DNA of 64,000 bases, taken from assembly GCA_965218865.1 (NCBI GenBank), contig CBDCME010000009.1, positions 75,035 to 139,034 of the forward strand, in the 5' to 3' direction. Each line of letters begins with the position of its first letter. Within the stretch, counting starts at the first letter, position 1. The notes under the pieces are model-generated. The model was not told where the DNA came from, did no database searches, and saw only the letters and a program-made list of their open reading frames with translations. Made by a program: the position numbers and the translations under genes. Positions 44,619-54,795 of the stretch are shown here, one piece after another. This DNA comes from CBDCME01 sp965218865 (GTDB taxonomy: Bacteria; Pseudomonadota; Alphaproteobacteria; JAAXGF01).

Positions 44619-45197
44619 ATGATCAACCTGTATCGCCAGTGGACCGTGCCAACGACGATTCGGCTGGCGACGATAATCACCGTCCTGGCATCCTGCGCGC
44701 CGGCTGTCAAACACCCCGAGATGGCCGCTCTCGACGTGGCGCGCCTTCATGGTTACGAGGAGCGGGCGCTGGGGGGAGACCGCTTCGAGGTCAGCTATAA
44801 AAGCCGCGAGCGGGAAGCCTCGCTCGACGAGAAAGAGCGCCAGAAGGAAGTCCGCGTCATCGCCGCGAAAGCCCATGATTTCGCGCTTTGGCGCGCCGCG
44901 ATGGTGGCTTCGCGCGACGGTTTCCCGGCCTTCTCCGTCCTCGATCATCGCATCGACGTCGATGTCACCATCGACGACGAGAGGGCCTACTTCGCCGGCG
45001 CCGCTTGCTCCTCCTTCGGCTTTTGCGGCGGCGCCTACGACCCGGACTACCGTGAGGCCTGGGTACGCGTGCGCGTGGTTTTGACGGTGCGGATGCACCG
45101 GGCGGTGGCCGAGGGTGCCCACGAGCCGGAAGAAACAGCGCGCCGTCTCAAGGCGTTCTATCCGCGGGCCCTCGCCCCTCCGAAGCCGACGAAGTAG
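44619..45197 (+). CDS. CC0125/CC1285-family lipoprotein
   Basis: This 192-residue lipoprotein is taken from MINLYRQWTVPTTIRLATII. The lipobox VLASC is followed by APAVKHPEMAALDVARLHGY. The body has GGDRFEVSYKSREREASLDE, HDFALWRAAMVASRDGFPAF, VTIDDERAYFAGAAC and an aromatic AYDPDYREAWVRVRVVLTVR, matching a lipoprotein family first named from Caulobacter genes. Function is unknown. It is probably anchored to the periplasmic face of a membrane. The transporter gene follows 70 bp later on the same strand. Confidence 0.75.
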   Translation: MINLYRQWTVPTTIRLATIITVLASCAPAVKHPEMAALDVARLHGYEERALGGDRFEVSYKSREREASLDEKERQKEVRVIAAKAHDFALWRAAMVASRDGFPAFSVLDHRIDVDVTIDDERAYFAGAACSSFGFCGGAYDPDYREAWVRVRVVLTVRMHRAVAEGAHEPEETARRLKAFYPRALAPPKPTK

Positions 45198-45266
45198 TGG
45201 GATGTTCTCGGGTGGCGCCATCGATCAGTGCCTCGGGCCGAGACCCCACCCAAGGGAGGTGATGGG

Positions 45267-46532
45267 GTGAGGAAGAAACGATCCGCGAAGAGCCGCCGTC
45301 GCGGCATTCTCCTGGCCCTCGGTCCCGGCATCATCTGGGCCAGCGCCTCGATCGGCGTATCGCATCTCGTGCAATCGACGCGGGCCGGCGCCGGTTACGG
45401 CTTCGCCCTGACCGGCGTCGTGATCCTGGCCCTGGTGGTCAAGTACCCCTTATTCGAATTCGGGCCGCGGTACGCGGCGACGACGGGCGAAAGCTTGATC
45501 GACGGCTATCGGCGCCTCGGCACCTGGGCCGTCCCTTTGTTCCTGGTGCTCACGTTCTTGACCATGTTCACGGTTCAGGCGGGGGTGACGATCGTTACCG
45601 CCGGCTTGGCCGCCAATCTGCTCGGGGTGACGCTCCCGATAACCACATGGAGCGCGCTCCTCCTGGGAATCATATCGGCGTTGCTCGTGTTGGGCCGGTA
45701 TCCCCTCCTCGACCGCGTCATGAAGGTCTTGATCGTGTTGCTGGCGTCGGCGACCCTCACGGCGGGCCTCATCGCCGCGGGACACGGCTCCCATGCGGCC
45801 CCGGGAAGCCTTCCGCCGCCGCTTTGGACCGTAACCGGAATCGGCTTCATGGTGGCGCTGATGGGATGGATGCCATCGGGCATCGAAGTATCGGTCTGGC
45901 ACTCGTTGTGGACACTCGAGAGGAAAAAGCAGACCGGCCACGCCCCGACGGTCAAAGAAGCCCTCTTCGACTTCAACCTGGGCTACGGGCTGACCGCGTT
46001 CTACGCCTTCGTCTTTCTTTCCCTGGGCGCCTTGCTCATGTTCGGCACCGGCAGGGAATTCTCCACCGGCGCAGTCGACTTCACGGCGCAACTCATCAAG
46101 CTCTATACGATTTCCCTGGGCGATTGGACTTGGCCGATCATCGCCACCGCCGCGTTCGCCACCATGTTTTCGACCACCCTGGCCGTGACCGACGCCTATC
46201 CCCGGGTCTGGCGGCGCGCCGTCGAGGTCATGTATCCGGACGCCAAGCGCCTCCACGACGCGCTCTACTGGGGGACCTTGCTCGTGGTCGTCGCGGGTGG
46301 TCTCGCCATCATCGCCTTCTTCGCCGACAACCTGAAGGGGCTGATCGATCTCGCGACCACGCTGTCATTCCTGTCGGCACCGGTCTGGGGCATCATGAAC
46401 TACCGCGTCGTCATGCATCCCAGCGTGCCGAAGCAGGCCCGCCCTCCCCTGTGGCTGCGCCGCCTGACTTGGTTCGGCATAACCTTTCTCACCGTCTTCG
46501 GCCTCCTCTACCTAAGCTGGCGTTTCGAGTGA
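45267..46532 (+). CDS. Nramp-like transporter lacking the DPGN and MPH motifs
   Basis: The start is a GTG at 45267 with GGGAGGT 6 bp upstream. About eleven hydrophobic segments follow in Nramp order. The first helix reads GPGIIWASASIGVSHLVQST, where metal transporters have the DPGN signature, and the sixth-helix region reads FMVALMGWMPSGIEVSVWHS, where they have an MPH-type motif. The metal-coordinating Asp, Asn and Met/His are therefore not in their usual places. It is a distant LeuT-fold relative whose substrate may not be a divalent metal. Later parts (TMFSTTLAVTDAYPRVWRR) keep the family pattern. Confidence 0.8.
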   Translation: MRKKRSAKSRRRGILLALGPGIIWASASIGVSHLVQSTRAGAGYGFALTGVVILALVVKYPLFEFGPRYAATTGESLIDGYRRLGTWAVPLFLVLTFLTMFTVQAGVTIVTAGLAANLLGVTLPITTWSALLLGIISALLVLGRYPLLDRVMKVLIVLLASATLTAGLIAAGHGSHAAPGSLPPPLWTVTGIGFMVALMGWMPSGIEVSVWHSLWTLERKKQTGHAPTVKEALFDFNLGYGLTAFYAFVFLSLGALLMFGTGREFSTGAVDFTAQLIKLYTISLGDWTWPIIATAAFATMFSTTLAVTDAYPRVWRRAVEVMYPDAKRLHDALYWGTLLVVVAGGLAIIAFFADNLKGLIDLATTLSFLSAPVWGIMNYRVVMHPSVPKQARPPLWLRRLTWFGITFLTVFGLLYLSWRFE

Positions 46533-46737
46533 CGCGGCGGGAGCACACCCGCCGAGGGCAACCGGCACGACGAACCGCGCGCCCGGACATGGCGAACTCC
46601 GTCGGCAATGCCCATTCACTTGGCGGCGTCGGGATTAGGTAGGAAATGGGAAACCACTTGATTTTCCGGCCGATTCAATGCACCGTCCACGCCGGATCGG
46701 AACCGCTGACCCAACAGATGGAAAAGGGCGCTATCCG

Positions 46738-47718
46738 ATGAGCGTCCGAATCGTGACCTTTAACTTGGAAAACCTAGACGACGTCCCTGGTCAGAACCAG
46801 ACGTTGGCCCAGCGAATTGAAATTATGCAACCTCAGCTACAGCGGTTGCGCGCCGATATTCTCTGTTTTCAGTAAGTGCATGGCCAAGGTCAAGCCGGCG
46901 CCCGGACATTGGCCGCCCTGGATCAGCTTCTAGCTGGAACGGATTACGCCGGTTTTCATCGTAGATCGACTTTGTCCACCGGCGGCGAACCGTACAGATT
47001 CCGTAATCTCGTGACACTTTCACGGTTTCCCATAACGGACACCGATATCATCCGCGACAACGAGGGACCACGACCGAGCTACCAAATGGCGACGGCAATT
47101 CCGCCCGACCAGAACGCCGATGTGGTCGAATGGGAACGCCCGATGTTCTACACCCAGATCGATCTGGGCGGCGGTGGTCCGATCCTGCATGTGGTCAACG
47201 TCCACCTGAAATCGAAGCTTCCATCCAACATTCCCGGACAGAAAATCGACAGATTCACTTGTAATACGGTTTCGGCCTGGGCCGAGGGAAGCTTCATATC
47301 GTCCATGAAACGCGTGGGTCAAGCGCTGCAAGCTCGGTTGCTCATCGACAAAATCTTCGACGATCGCGGCGTCGATTCCCTCGTCGCGTTCTGCGGCGAC
47401 TTCAACGCCACGAGCGATGAAGTTCCGACTCAAGCTATTTGCGGTCATGTGGAGGAAACCGGCAATCCGTCGCACTCCCCGCGGATCATGGTGCCTTGCG
47501 AAAACAACATCCCGGACTCGGCGCGTTATTCATTGCTCCATCTGGGCCGAAAGGAAATGCTCGACCACATCATTGTATCGCGATCGTTGCTTCGCTTCGT
47601 CGATCATACGGAGATTCATAATGAAGCGCTGCCCGACGAATCGGGTGCCTTTCGGCAGGATACCAAATTCCCGGAATCCGATCATGCCCCGGTAATCGGT
47701 GATTTCAATCTGCCTTAA
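46738..47718 (+). pseudogene. endonuclease/exonuclease/phosphatase-fold protein with TAA at the catalytic Glu
   Basis: MSVRIVTFNLENLDDVPGQN carries the first metal-binding Asn. The frame then reads RADILCFQ, TAA (46873-46875), VHGQGQAGARTLAALDQLL and on to SDHAPVIGDFNLP. In this fold the residue after CFQ is the magnesium-binding Glu (QEV), so the stop replaces an essential residue. CGDFNATSDEVPTQAI and the terminal SDH are intact. A GAA to TAA change explains it. The gene probably encoded a nuclease or phosphodiesterase and is now inactive. Confidence 0.88.
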
Positions 47719-47737
47719 GCGCGATGTGATCTTTCGA

Positions 47738-47955
47738 TCATTTCGAGCGTTCGATTTCGGCCCCGGTTTTCTTGATCTCGAAATCGTGGGTCACGGCGGC
47801 GGTCGCGGCGAGCATGAGCGTGGCGGAACAGTATTTTTCGGCCGAGAGTTTGATCGCGCGGGCGACGGTGTCGGCCTCGAGGTCTGAGCTGGTCCCACAA
47901 CCGCAGACCTTTCACCGAGTATTGGAAGTCAAGATTATCCCGGAAAAAGCGGTGC
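47738..47955 (-). pseudogene. OsmC-family protein, C-terminal fragment
   Basis: The minus strand reads LEADTVARAIKLSAEKYCSA, TLMLAATAAVTHDFEIKKTG and TGA at 47738-47740. This is the C-terminal Cys-containing helix and last strand of OsmC/YhfA-like peroxidases (SxEKYCSA). Upstream, DNLDFQYSVKGL in another frame may be the preceding strand, implying a frameshift. The N-terminal half, with the other catalytic Cys, is gone; the solute-binding gene begins there. Confidence 0.65.
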
Positions 47956-47965
47956 GTTCTCGCCG

Positions 47966-48745
47966 CTATTCCGAATATTTCGCGATGATCCCGTCGATGG
48001 TTCCGTCTTGCTTGAGGGCCTCGATGGCCCGATCGAAGGCGCGGACGGTCTCTTCCTTGACCGACACCTTCGAAAACGCCATGTGCAACGGGACTTGGCG
48101 GATCAACGACCGATTCTCCACATCGCCCGCAAGGTTGTGGGTCCGCATGAAATCGACGACGAAAGGCGGGTTTATGATGGCCCCGTCCAACCGTCCGGCC
48201 AGCAGCTTTTTGAGGTTCTGTTTACTTGTGACGGTCGGCTCGACCTGCCCATCGAAGGCGGGATCGGCCATCAATCGAATTATGTCCTCACCATAGTAGA
48301 CACCGCGAACGTTGCCCAGGCGATACCCTGCGCGGAGAAAACTCTCGAGGTCGCGGACGCGGCCGTCCAGGCCCTCCCGAACATACAAGGCCTTGGTGTC
48401 GAAGCGAAAAGCCTGCGCAAAATGGCCAATCTCCGTCGCCTCTTCCGTGAAGTAGGCGTATGAGATGTCAATGTCGCCGTTTTTTAGGTCGTGAGTAAGC
48501 CTTTTCGGCTGCGCGTGGACGAACTTCAGGCGGCAACCGGCCCGCTCGGCGACGGCCCGGAGCACGTCGACGTCCATGCCACTCGCCCGGCCCTCGGGAT
48601 CGGTGAACTGATAGGGCCGCCATTCCTCGAACCCGGCGGTCAGGGAACACTCCTCCGCCGAGGCGATCGGAATGGCGAAAGCCAGACCGAAGCCGAGCCG
48701 AAGAAGCCAACGAAAACCGTCCAAGCAAGCGCGATGCGAGTTCAT
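47966..48745 (-). CDS. family 3 (amino-acid-type) extracellular solute-binding protein
   Basis: This 259-residue protein has a signal peptide at residues 1 to about 30 (MNSHRACLDGFRWLLRLGFG, IPIASAEE) and the PBPb fold: FEEWRPYQFTDPEGRASGMD, VDVLRAVAERAGCRLKF, GDIDISYAYFTEEATEIGHF and NLKKLLAGRLDGAIINPPFV. GGAGGAAAAATA precedes the ATG. No transporter genes follow. A second copy of identical length lies directly upstream and a sensor kinase gene is divergent, so this protein more likely feeds a receptor than an ABC importer. Confidence 0.9.
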   Translation of the reverse strand: MNSHRACLDGFRWLLRLGFGLAFAIPIASAEECSLTAGFEEWRPYQFTDPEGRASGMDVDVLRAVAERAGCRLKFVHAQPKRLTHDLKNGDIDISYAYFTEEATEIGHFAQAFRFDTKALYVREGLDGRVRDLESFLRAGYRLGNVRGVYYGEDIIRLMADPAFDGQVEPTVTSKQNLKKLLAGRLDGAIINPPFVVDFMRTHNLAGDVENRSLIRQVPLHMAFSKVSVKEETVRAFDRAIEALKQDGTIDGIIAKYSE

Positions 48746-48762
48746 TATTTTTCCTCCTGCGG

Positions 48763-48790
48763 GCCGGTGCCACGAGTTTTCGAACAAACT
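48763..48790 (-). repeat. partial copy of the large hairpin repeat (outer end only)
   Basis: In reverse orientation this reads GTTTGTTCGAAAACTCGTGG then CACCGGC, matching the left end of the hairpin repeats at 37190 and 38406 at 25 of 27 positions against the second. It sits between the two tandem solute-binding genes, so it may mark the duplication junction. Confidence 0.65.
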
Positions 48791-48804
48791 GTATGGTCGC
48801 GCCG

Positions 48805-49584
48805 CTATTCCGAATATTTCGCGATGATCCCGTCGATGGTTCCGTCTTGCTTGAGAGCCTCGATGGCCCGATCGAAGGCGCGGACGGCCTCTTCCTTGAC
48901 CGTTACTTTCGAAAATATCACGTGAAACGGGACTTGGCGGATCAACGACCGATTCTCCACATCGCTCGCAAGGTTGTGGGTTCGCATGAAATCGACGACG
49001 AAAGGCGGGTTGATGACGACCCCGTCCAACCGTCCGGCCAACAGCTTTTTCAGGTTCTGTTTACTCGTGACGGTCGGTTCGACCCGCCCCTCGAAAGCGG
49101 GAGCGGCCATCAATCGCATCTTAGCGTCGCCATAATCGACACCGCGAACGATGCCCAGGCGATACCCCGCGCTGAGAAAACTCTCGAGGTCGCGGACGCG
49201 GCCGTCGAGGCCCTTCCGAACATACAAGGCCTTGGTGTCGGTGCGGTAAGCCCGGGTGTAATTTCCTTACGTGCTCCGCTCATCACTGAAGGCAGCGAAA
49301 AGAACATCCACGTCGCCGGCACGAAGGTCATAATGAAGTCTTTTCAACGACGCCAGGACGAACCGCGCCTGGCACCCCGCCCGCTCCGCGACGGCTCGGA
49401 CCACGTCCATGTCGATGCCGGCCGCCCGCCCGTTGGTATCGGTGAATTGGTAGGGCCGTCATTCTTCATACCCGGCGGTCAGGGAACAATCCTCCGCCGA
49501 GGCGATCGGAATGGCGAAAACCAGACCGAAGCCGAGCCGAAGAAGCCAACGAAAACCGTCCAGGCACGCGCGATTCGAGTTCAT
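48805..49584 (-). pseudogene. family 3 solute-binding protein, tandem copy with two stops
   Basis: This has exactly the same length (780 bp) as the gene at 47966-48745 and is close to it throughout, with no indels. The frame is broken by TGA just after GYEE (copy 1 has Trp in FEEWRPYQ) and by TAA in DERST*GNYTRAYRTD (copy 1 has Glu in EEATEIGHF). Signal peptide and ligand-binding parts are otherwise preserved. It is a recent duplicate that has lost function. Confidence 0.88.
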
Positions 49585-49764
49585 CAAATTTTCCAACGCG
49601 TCAGCACCAAAAACCGGAACGAAAAATATTGTTTGGGGCGGGCAGGTTTTTCGAAGCCGCAAAAATGTATAATCGCATATTCGGGAACGCAACGTACCGA
49701 GTTTTACGAAAATATTTCCGGGCGGCATTGTCCGTGATCACATTACGCATTCGGGTGAACGTCG

Positions 49765-50355
49765 ATGCAAATTCGTGATTTCAGACGCCGAGACTCAATC
49801 ACCACACGCTTGATCCTAGCGATCATCGGGTTCAGCTCGTTCATCGCAATTTTCACCACGGCCGTGCAACTTTTCGTGGATTACCGGCAAGGCATCAGCC
49901 GTATCGACCGCGACCTCGCCTACGTGGAAGTCGTCAATCTCGCTCCCATCACGAGAAGCCTGTGGAACTTGGCGGACGAATCCATCCAACTGCAACTGGA
50001 CGGCTTGGTTAGCCATCCGGAAATCGACTATGCGGCGATTCGGACCAATGGAGAGATAACTTGGCATGCGGGACGGGAACCGGACGGCGATGCGATCGAG
50101 GTCCAATATCCTCTTGTTTACGTGAGTGGGGATCTGGTGCGAGAGCTAGGCAAAATTCAGGTGGTCGCCGGTCTCGCGAAAATCTATCAGGAGCTTTTTG
50201 AGGAGGCACTCGTAATTCTAGGAACGAACCTGTTGAAGACGCTGACGGTCGCGGCGTTCATGTATTTCATTTTCCACATCTATTTCACTCGGCATTTGAC
50301 GGCGCTCTCGGATTACGCACGAAACATGGACCTTAAGGAGTCGTCCGTGAAGAAC
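49765..50355 (+). pseudogene. hybrid sensor histidine kinase, N-terminal part
   Basis: The first 197 residues comprise a membrane helix (TTRLILAIIGFSSFIAIFTT), a periplasmic sensing domain (VDYRQGISRIDRDLAYVE, SLWNLADESIQLQLDGLV) and a second membrane helix (LTVAAFMYFIFHIYFTRHL). The start of a HAMP linker (ALSDYARNMDLKESS) follows. The frame is cut by IS5 at about 50355 and resumes at 53194. It is divergent from the solute-binding genes, which could supply its ligand. Confidence 0.85.
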
Positions 50356-51760
50356 CCTGATTTCAAGCTGAAGCGGCGATTGGGTTTGCGGTGGGGTGCG
50401 AGATGTCGCTGAGGAGCGCGGCCAGGATTTGGACAAACAAACGCCTCAGCCATTTGAGGACAAGGCGGTAGTTGTAGCCGGCGCCGGCGAGGATGGCGTT
50501 GATCTTGTCGCCGTCGCGGCCTTTGAGGAAGTTGCGCCCCAGCCTGCCATCGCTCTTGAGATGTCCGATCACGGCCTCGACGGCGGAGCGCCGCCTGAGC
50601 TCCTTCTTGATCGTCGGCGTGATGCCGCGTTTCTGGCCTGATCTAAAGACGCGGTGTTTGTTGGGGTAATCGTGGCCCTGGTATCCCTTGTCGACATAGA
50701 TGCGCTCGGCCGATATCCCCGTCCAGCGTTCCATCTCTTCGATCACCTGCCTCAAGGTGTGGCCATCATAGGGATTGCCGTGGAAGGCCTTGACGTGGGC
50801 GACGAACTGGCCGCCGGGGGGGCGGGAATTGGTCGCCGCCACGGAGACCTTGCAGCCGAACTCGTACGGCTTGTGCGCCTTCCCTTTGCCGATGCATTCG
50901 ACCTCGGGCGCGTGGAGCGAATAGACCTTGGGCAAGGGGTCGCGCCGCTTCTGGGTCGACACCCGCTCGGCCAGCCACAAGGGGCGGCGGAAGGGATCCC
51001 GTAGGCTCTCCTCCTGGGCCGTCTTGCGGCGGATGTCGCGGACGGTGCGCCCGAGATAGGTCTTGAGCTTGCGCAGGGCCTTGTTGGCCCGCTTGTGCTG
51101 TTTGGCATGGCGGTAGCGGCCTTGCATGATCAACGCCCTCTTGCCCAGGCGGGTATAGGACTGACGCAGGGCAATGCCGTGCTCCCGTGCCAGTCGCACC
51201 AGCCGCTCGCGGGCTCGTTGCATCAGTTTGGCGGCGGTCGGAAAGGCAATCGCCTTCTCTTGTACGGTGGTGTCCACCGTCACCCGCTCGAGGTCCTTCT
51301 CCCGCAGCGCCCCCACCCGGTGGGCCACGGCCAGGCTCTCCTGGAATACCTTCTCCAAACCTTCCGGCCCGATCCGGTCCCGCCACCGGGTCATCGACGA
51401 GCGCTCCATGGGCAGCTCATGCTGAAAGTACTCTTCGCCGCAGAAGCACTGGAAGTATGGGTCGTAGACCCAGCGCTCGCAGACCTCCTCATCCGAGAGA
51501 TCGAACATATGCTTGAGGATGTGCAGCCCAACCATCAACCGCGTCGGGACCCCCGGCCGACCCTCCTCCGAATACAAGGCTTCATAGGTCTCGTCGAAGA
51601 AAGTCCACGCGATCCGGCCCCCCAACACCACCAACTCGTGGCGCAGGTTGATGATGTTTTCGAACCGCGAGCGGAACAGGTCCTCTATTCCCGATGACAC
51701 CTTGCGCGATGGCTTCATCACAGTTCTCCAATCCCAATCGACGGGAGCAGAGAATCACGT
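50355..51760 (-). mobile_element. IS5-family insertion sequence
   Basis: Imperfect inverted ends lie near CTGATTTC (50357) and the inverted GTGATTCTC (51758), with a shared CGATTGGG block further in. It splits the histidine kinase gene in its HAMP linker. On its right, 51761-52029 is 269 bp with no recognisable gene and no match to the kinase, probably debris of another event. Confidence 0.75.
50363..51721 (-). CDS. IS5-family transposase
   Basis: This 452-residue transposase has the N-terminal DUF772 domain (RPGVPTRLMVGLHILKHMFD) and DDE core: Asp in VTVDTTVQEKAIAFP, Asp in IYVDKGYQGHDYPN, Glu in RRRSAVEAVIGHLKSDG. Intact frame. Confidence 0.92.
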   Translation of the reverse strand: MMKPSRKVSSGIEDLFRSRFENIINLRHELVVLGGRIAWTFFDETYEALYSEEGRPGVPTRLMVGLHILKHMFDLSDEEVCERWVYDPYFQCFCGEEYFQHELPMERSSMTRWRDRIGPEGLEKVFQESLAVAHRVGALREKDLERVTVDTTVQEKAIAFPTAAKLMQRARERLVRLAREHGIALRQSYTRLGKRALIMQGRYRHAKQHKRANKALRKLKTYLGRTVRDIRRKTAQEESLRDPFRRPLWLAERVSTQKRRDPLPKVYSLHAPEVECIGKGKAHKPYEFGCKVSVAATNSRPPGGQFVAHVKAFHGNPYDGHTLRQVIEEMERWTGISAERIYVDKGYQGHDYPNKHRVFRSGQKRGITPTIKKELRRRSAVEAVIGHLKSDGRLGRNFLKGRDGDKINAILAGAGYNYRLVLKWLRRLFVQILAALLSDISHPTANPIAASA

Positions 51761-52029
51761 TCCGCAACGGAAGGGAATCCCCAAAATCAATTATTTCAAA
51801 TCACAAGCTTTTCAGGCCCAAAACCCGTTTTCTTGCAAATCCGATTACTTCGCCAAACCGAAAGAGCTACCAACATCAGCCGCTTACGCGTTCTTCACGG
51901 GCGACTCGGTAGTGTGGCCAGTCTGGTATCACGCCCCCTCCTCGGGAACACACGCTGACGACGGTATCCGCCGCTATTTACATCGCCGCTCCGACGTCCC
52001 TGGCCTGAGTTACGAGCTGACTCCTAATG

Positions 52030-53193
52030 CCAACCGCCCCAGAGTTTGACTCGCGCAAAGGTTTACACGCTAGGTTTTGTGTGATTCAAGGTTGTTGGCA
52101 ACAAGGGAGTGTGTTCAATGCCAACGATTCCTTTGCGAAACGACTTTGATGCTGAAAGAGTCCGTGTTCTTGCGGCACGGAGCGATGATGGGAACCAGGC
52201 GCGACGGCTTTTGTCGATGGCGGCCATCTACGATGGGATGGATCGAGCGTGCGCGGCGGGTATTGGCGGCATGGATCGGCAGACGTTGCGGGACTGGGTT
52301 CACCGGTTCAACGCGGGAGGTCCGGCCGGTCTGATCGACCGCAAGCCGAACGGGGCGTTGCGTCGGTTGACGCCGTCGCAAATGGCGGCGCTTTCGCGGG
52401 CTATCGAGGCCGGTCCCGATCCCGAACGGGATGGGGTCGTGCGCTGGCGCTGCATCGATCTCAAGCAACTGATCCGAACGCGCTTCGGCGTGGACTATCA
52501 CGAGCGGAGCGTCGGCAAGCTGCTGGCCGCGCTCGGGTTCTCGCATATTTCCGCGCGCCCGCGCCACGTCGGCCAGGATGCGCGGGCACAGGAGGAATTT
52601 AAAAAAAAGTTTTCCCGAACACTTGGCGAAAATTGTAGCGGCACAGCCACCGGACACGCCCATCGAGGTTTGGTTTCAAGATGAAATGCGCGTCGGCCAG
52701 AAGAACAGCCTGGTGCGCCAGTGGGCCCCAAAGGGATCGCGCCCGCGCCAGGTCAAGGACCTACGGACCTCTTCGGCGTATCTCTTCGGCGCCATCTGCC
52801 CCGAGCGCGGTGAGGGCGCGGCGCTGGTCATGCCGCGCGCCAATACTGAAGCCATGGACCTGCATCTCGAGGAAATCAGCCGGGCCGTTGCCCCAAACGC
52901 CCATGCCGTCGTGCTGCTCGACCAAGCCGCATGGCACACCACTGCCAAACTCGGCATCCCGGAGAACATCTCCCTCGTGCCTTTGCCACCCAAGTCCCCG
53001 GAGCTCAATCCCGCCGAAAATGTCTGGCAATACCTCCGCCAGAACTGGCTCTCCAATCGTGTCTTCGACTCCTATGAAGCCATCGTCGAGGCCTCTTGCC
53101 AAGCCTGGAACAACCTGACCGACCAACCTTGGAAGATCATGTCCATCGGCCTCAGAGCGTGGGATCGCACAAGTCAATGTTAAGGGCGATTGG
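52030..53193 (+). mobile_element. IS630-family insertion sequence, copy 4
   Basis: A full 1164-bp copy. The right flank has TA (53194-53195), but the left flank has TG (52028-52029), and the right repeat has one change (GGGCGATTGG), so it is slightly older or edited. It sits in the disrupted kinase gene next to IS5. The kinase frame resumes directly after it. Confidence 0.94.
52118..53183 (+). CDS. IS630 transposase, two overlapping frames (copy 4)
   Basis: First frame 52118-52684 and second frame 52578-53183 are joined at the A8 run. The single difference visible in the first frame is C to T near 52634, which changes only the out-of-frame tail beyond the shift site (GENCSGT), so the fused product is hardly affected. 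Confidence 0.87.
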
Positions 53194-54728
53194 TATAAGG
53201 ACCTCGGGAAGCCGCTCCGGTTCGAGAATAAAAAGGTCGAAGGTGAACACCGGGATGAGTTCGACGATATTGCCGAGGCGATGAATCAGATGCGGACGAA
53301 CTTGAAGGAGTCTTATGACGAGTTGGTCGCGAGCGAGCAGAAATTCCGGCAGCTAACCGATAATATTCGGGAGGTTTTCTGGCTCACCGACCCCGAAAAT
53401 AATCTGATGTTCTATATTAGTCCGGGGTACGAGGAAATCTGGGGTCGAACTCCCACGAGTCTTTATTAAGAGCCCAGGAGCTTTCTCGATGCGATTGATC
53501 CCAAGGACCGGGCGCGCGTGACGGCGGCGATGGCCGTACAGACTCGGGGCGCTTATGACGAAACATATCGCATCCTCCGTCCCGACGGATCGCGGCGCTG
53601 GATTCGCGACCGCGCTTTTCCGGTCCGGAACGAGAGTGGGAGGGTGTACCGTGTCGCCGGGATCGCCGAGGACATCACGGAATTAGTGGAGAAAAACGAG
53701 CAACTGCGTCAGTCGCAGAAGATGGAGGCCGTCGGTCAGCTTACGGCCGGCGTGGCCCATTGATTTCAACAACATGCTAATGGTGATGTCGGGCAACGCC
53801 AGCCTGCTTGAAGATCAGCTCGGCGAGGACAATCCGCGGCTGGTCAACGTGTTCCGCGCGGTCAAGCGTGACGCGGAGTTGACCCAGCGTCTGTTGGCCT
53901 TCTCGCGCAAGCAGGTGCTGCACCCGAAGGTCATCAATGCCAACAATTTGATCGCCGACATCACCGGGCTGCTTCGCCGCACCCTGGAGGAGCATATTGA
54001 TATCGAAACCATCGCCGCCGCTGGTCTTTGGAACTGCAAGGTGGATCCGATCCAGCTAGAGAACGCCTTGGTCAATTTCGCGGTCAACGCCCGGGACGCG
54101 ATGCCGGATGGCGGCAAATTGACCATCGAGACCATGAATGCCCGGCTCGACGACGACTACGCCGCGGCCCAGGCCGAGGTGAAGCCAGGTCAGTATGTCA
54201 TGCTTGCCGTCACCGACAACGGGACGGGGATGCCGCCGGAGGTCATGGAAAAAGTTTTTGATCCGTTTTTCACGACCAAGGAAACGGGCAAGGGCAGCGG
54301 CCTCGGCCTCAGCATGGTCTACGGCTTCGTCAAGCACAGCGGCGGACATATTTCCGTGTACAGCGATGAAGGCGAGGGTACGACCTTCAAAATCTACTTG
54401 CCGCGCATAGTGGCCAAGGAAGAGCCAATCGAGAGACCTGTTCCGAGCGTGGACTTCTCCGCGCGGGGCGAAACGATTTTGGTGGTGGAAGATGACGCGG
54501 ATGTACGCACCGTCATCGTCGCGATCCTGCGCGAGATGGATTATGGAGTATTGGAAGCCGAAAACGGCAAGGACGCCATCGCGCTTTTACGGAAGGAATC
54601 GCGGATCAATTTATTGATTACGGACATTGTGCTTCCGGGGGGCATGGGCGGAAAAGAGATTGCGAATCTGGCGTCCGAAATTCGACCTGGCATAAAGATC
54701 CTGTTTATTTCCGGGTATACTCAGACGT
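53194..54728 (+). pseudogene. hybrid histidine kinase, C-terminal part (PAS-HisKA-HATPase-REC), broken
   Basis: The frame resumes at DLGKPLRFENKKVEGEHRDE (end of HAMP). A PAS domain follows (FRQLTDNIREVFWLTDPENN, GYEEIWGRTPTSLY), broken by TAA at 53467-53469 before EPRSFLDAIDP. The phospho-His box is LTAGVAH-DFNNML, with one extra T at about 53761 shifting the frame. HATPase_c has LVNFAVNARDAMPDGG and GSGLGLSMVYGFVKHSGG; the receiver has ILVVEDDADVRTV and LLITDIVLPGGMGG. The receiver is cut by the IS1595 transposon at 54729. With five separate lesions the gene is dead. Confidence 0.9.
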
Positions 54729-54795
54729 AATTTCCTAGTTTAAGGTATTGTTGGCGTGTATCACCTTGGTGTACGGGTCATGTGGTTTTCTACTT

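Noticed and set aside
44514..45221. A 235-residue minus-strand protein
   Set aside because: The opposite frame has a clear lipobox and a recognisable lipoprotein family pattern. The minus frame is its shadow.
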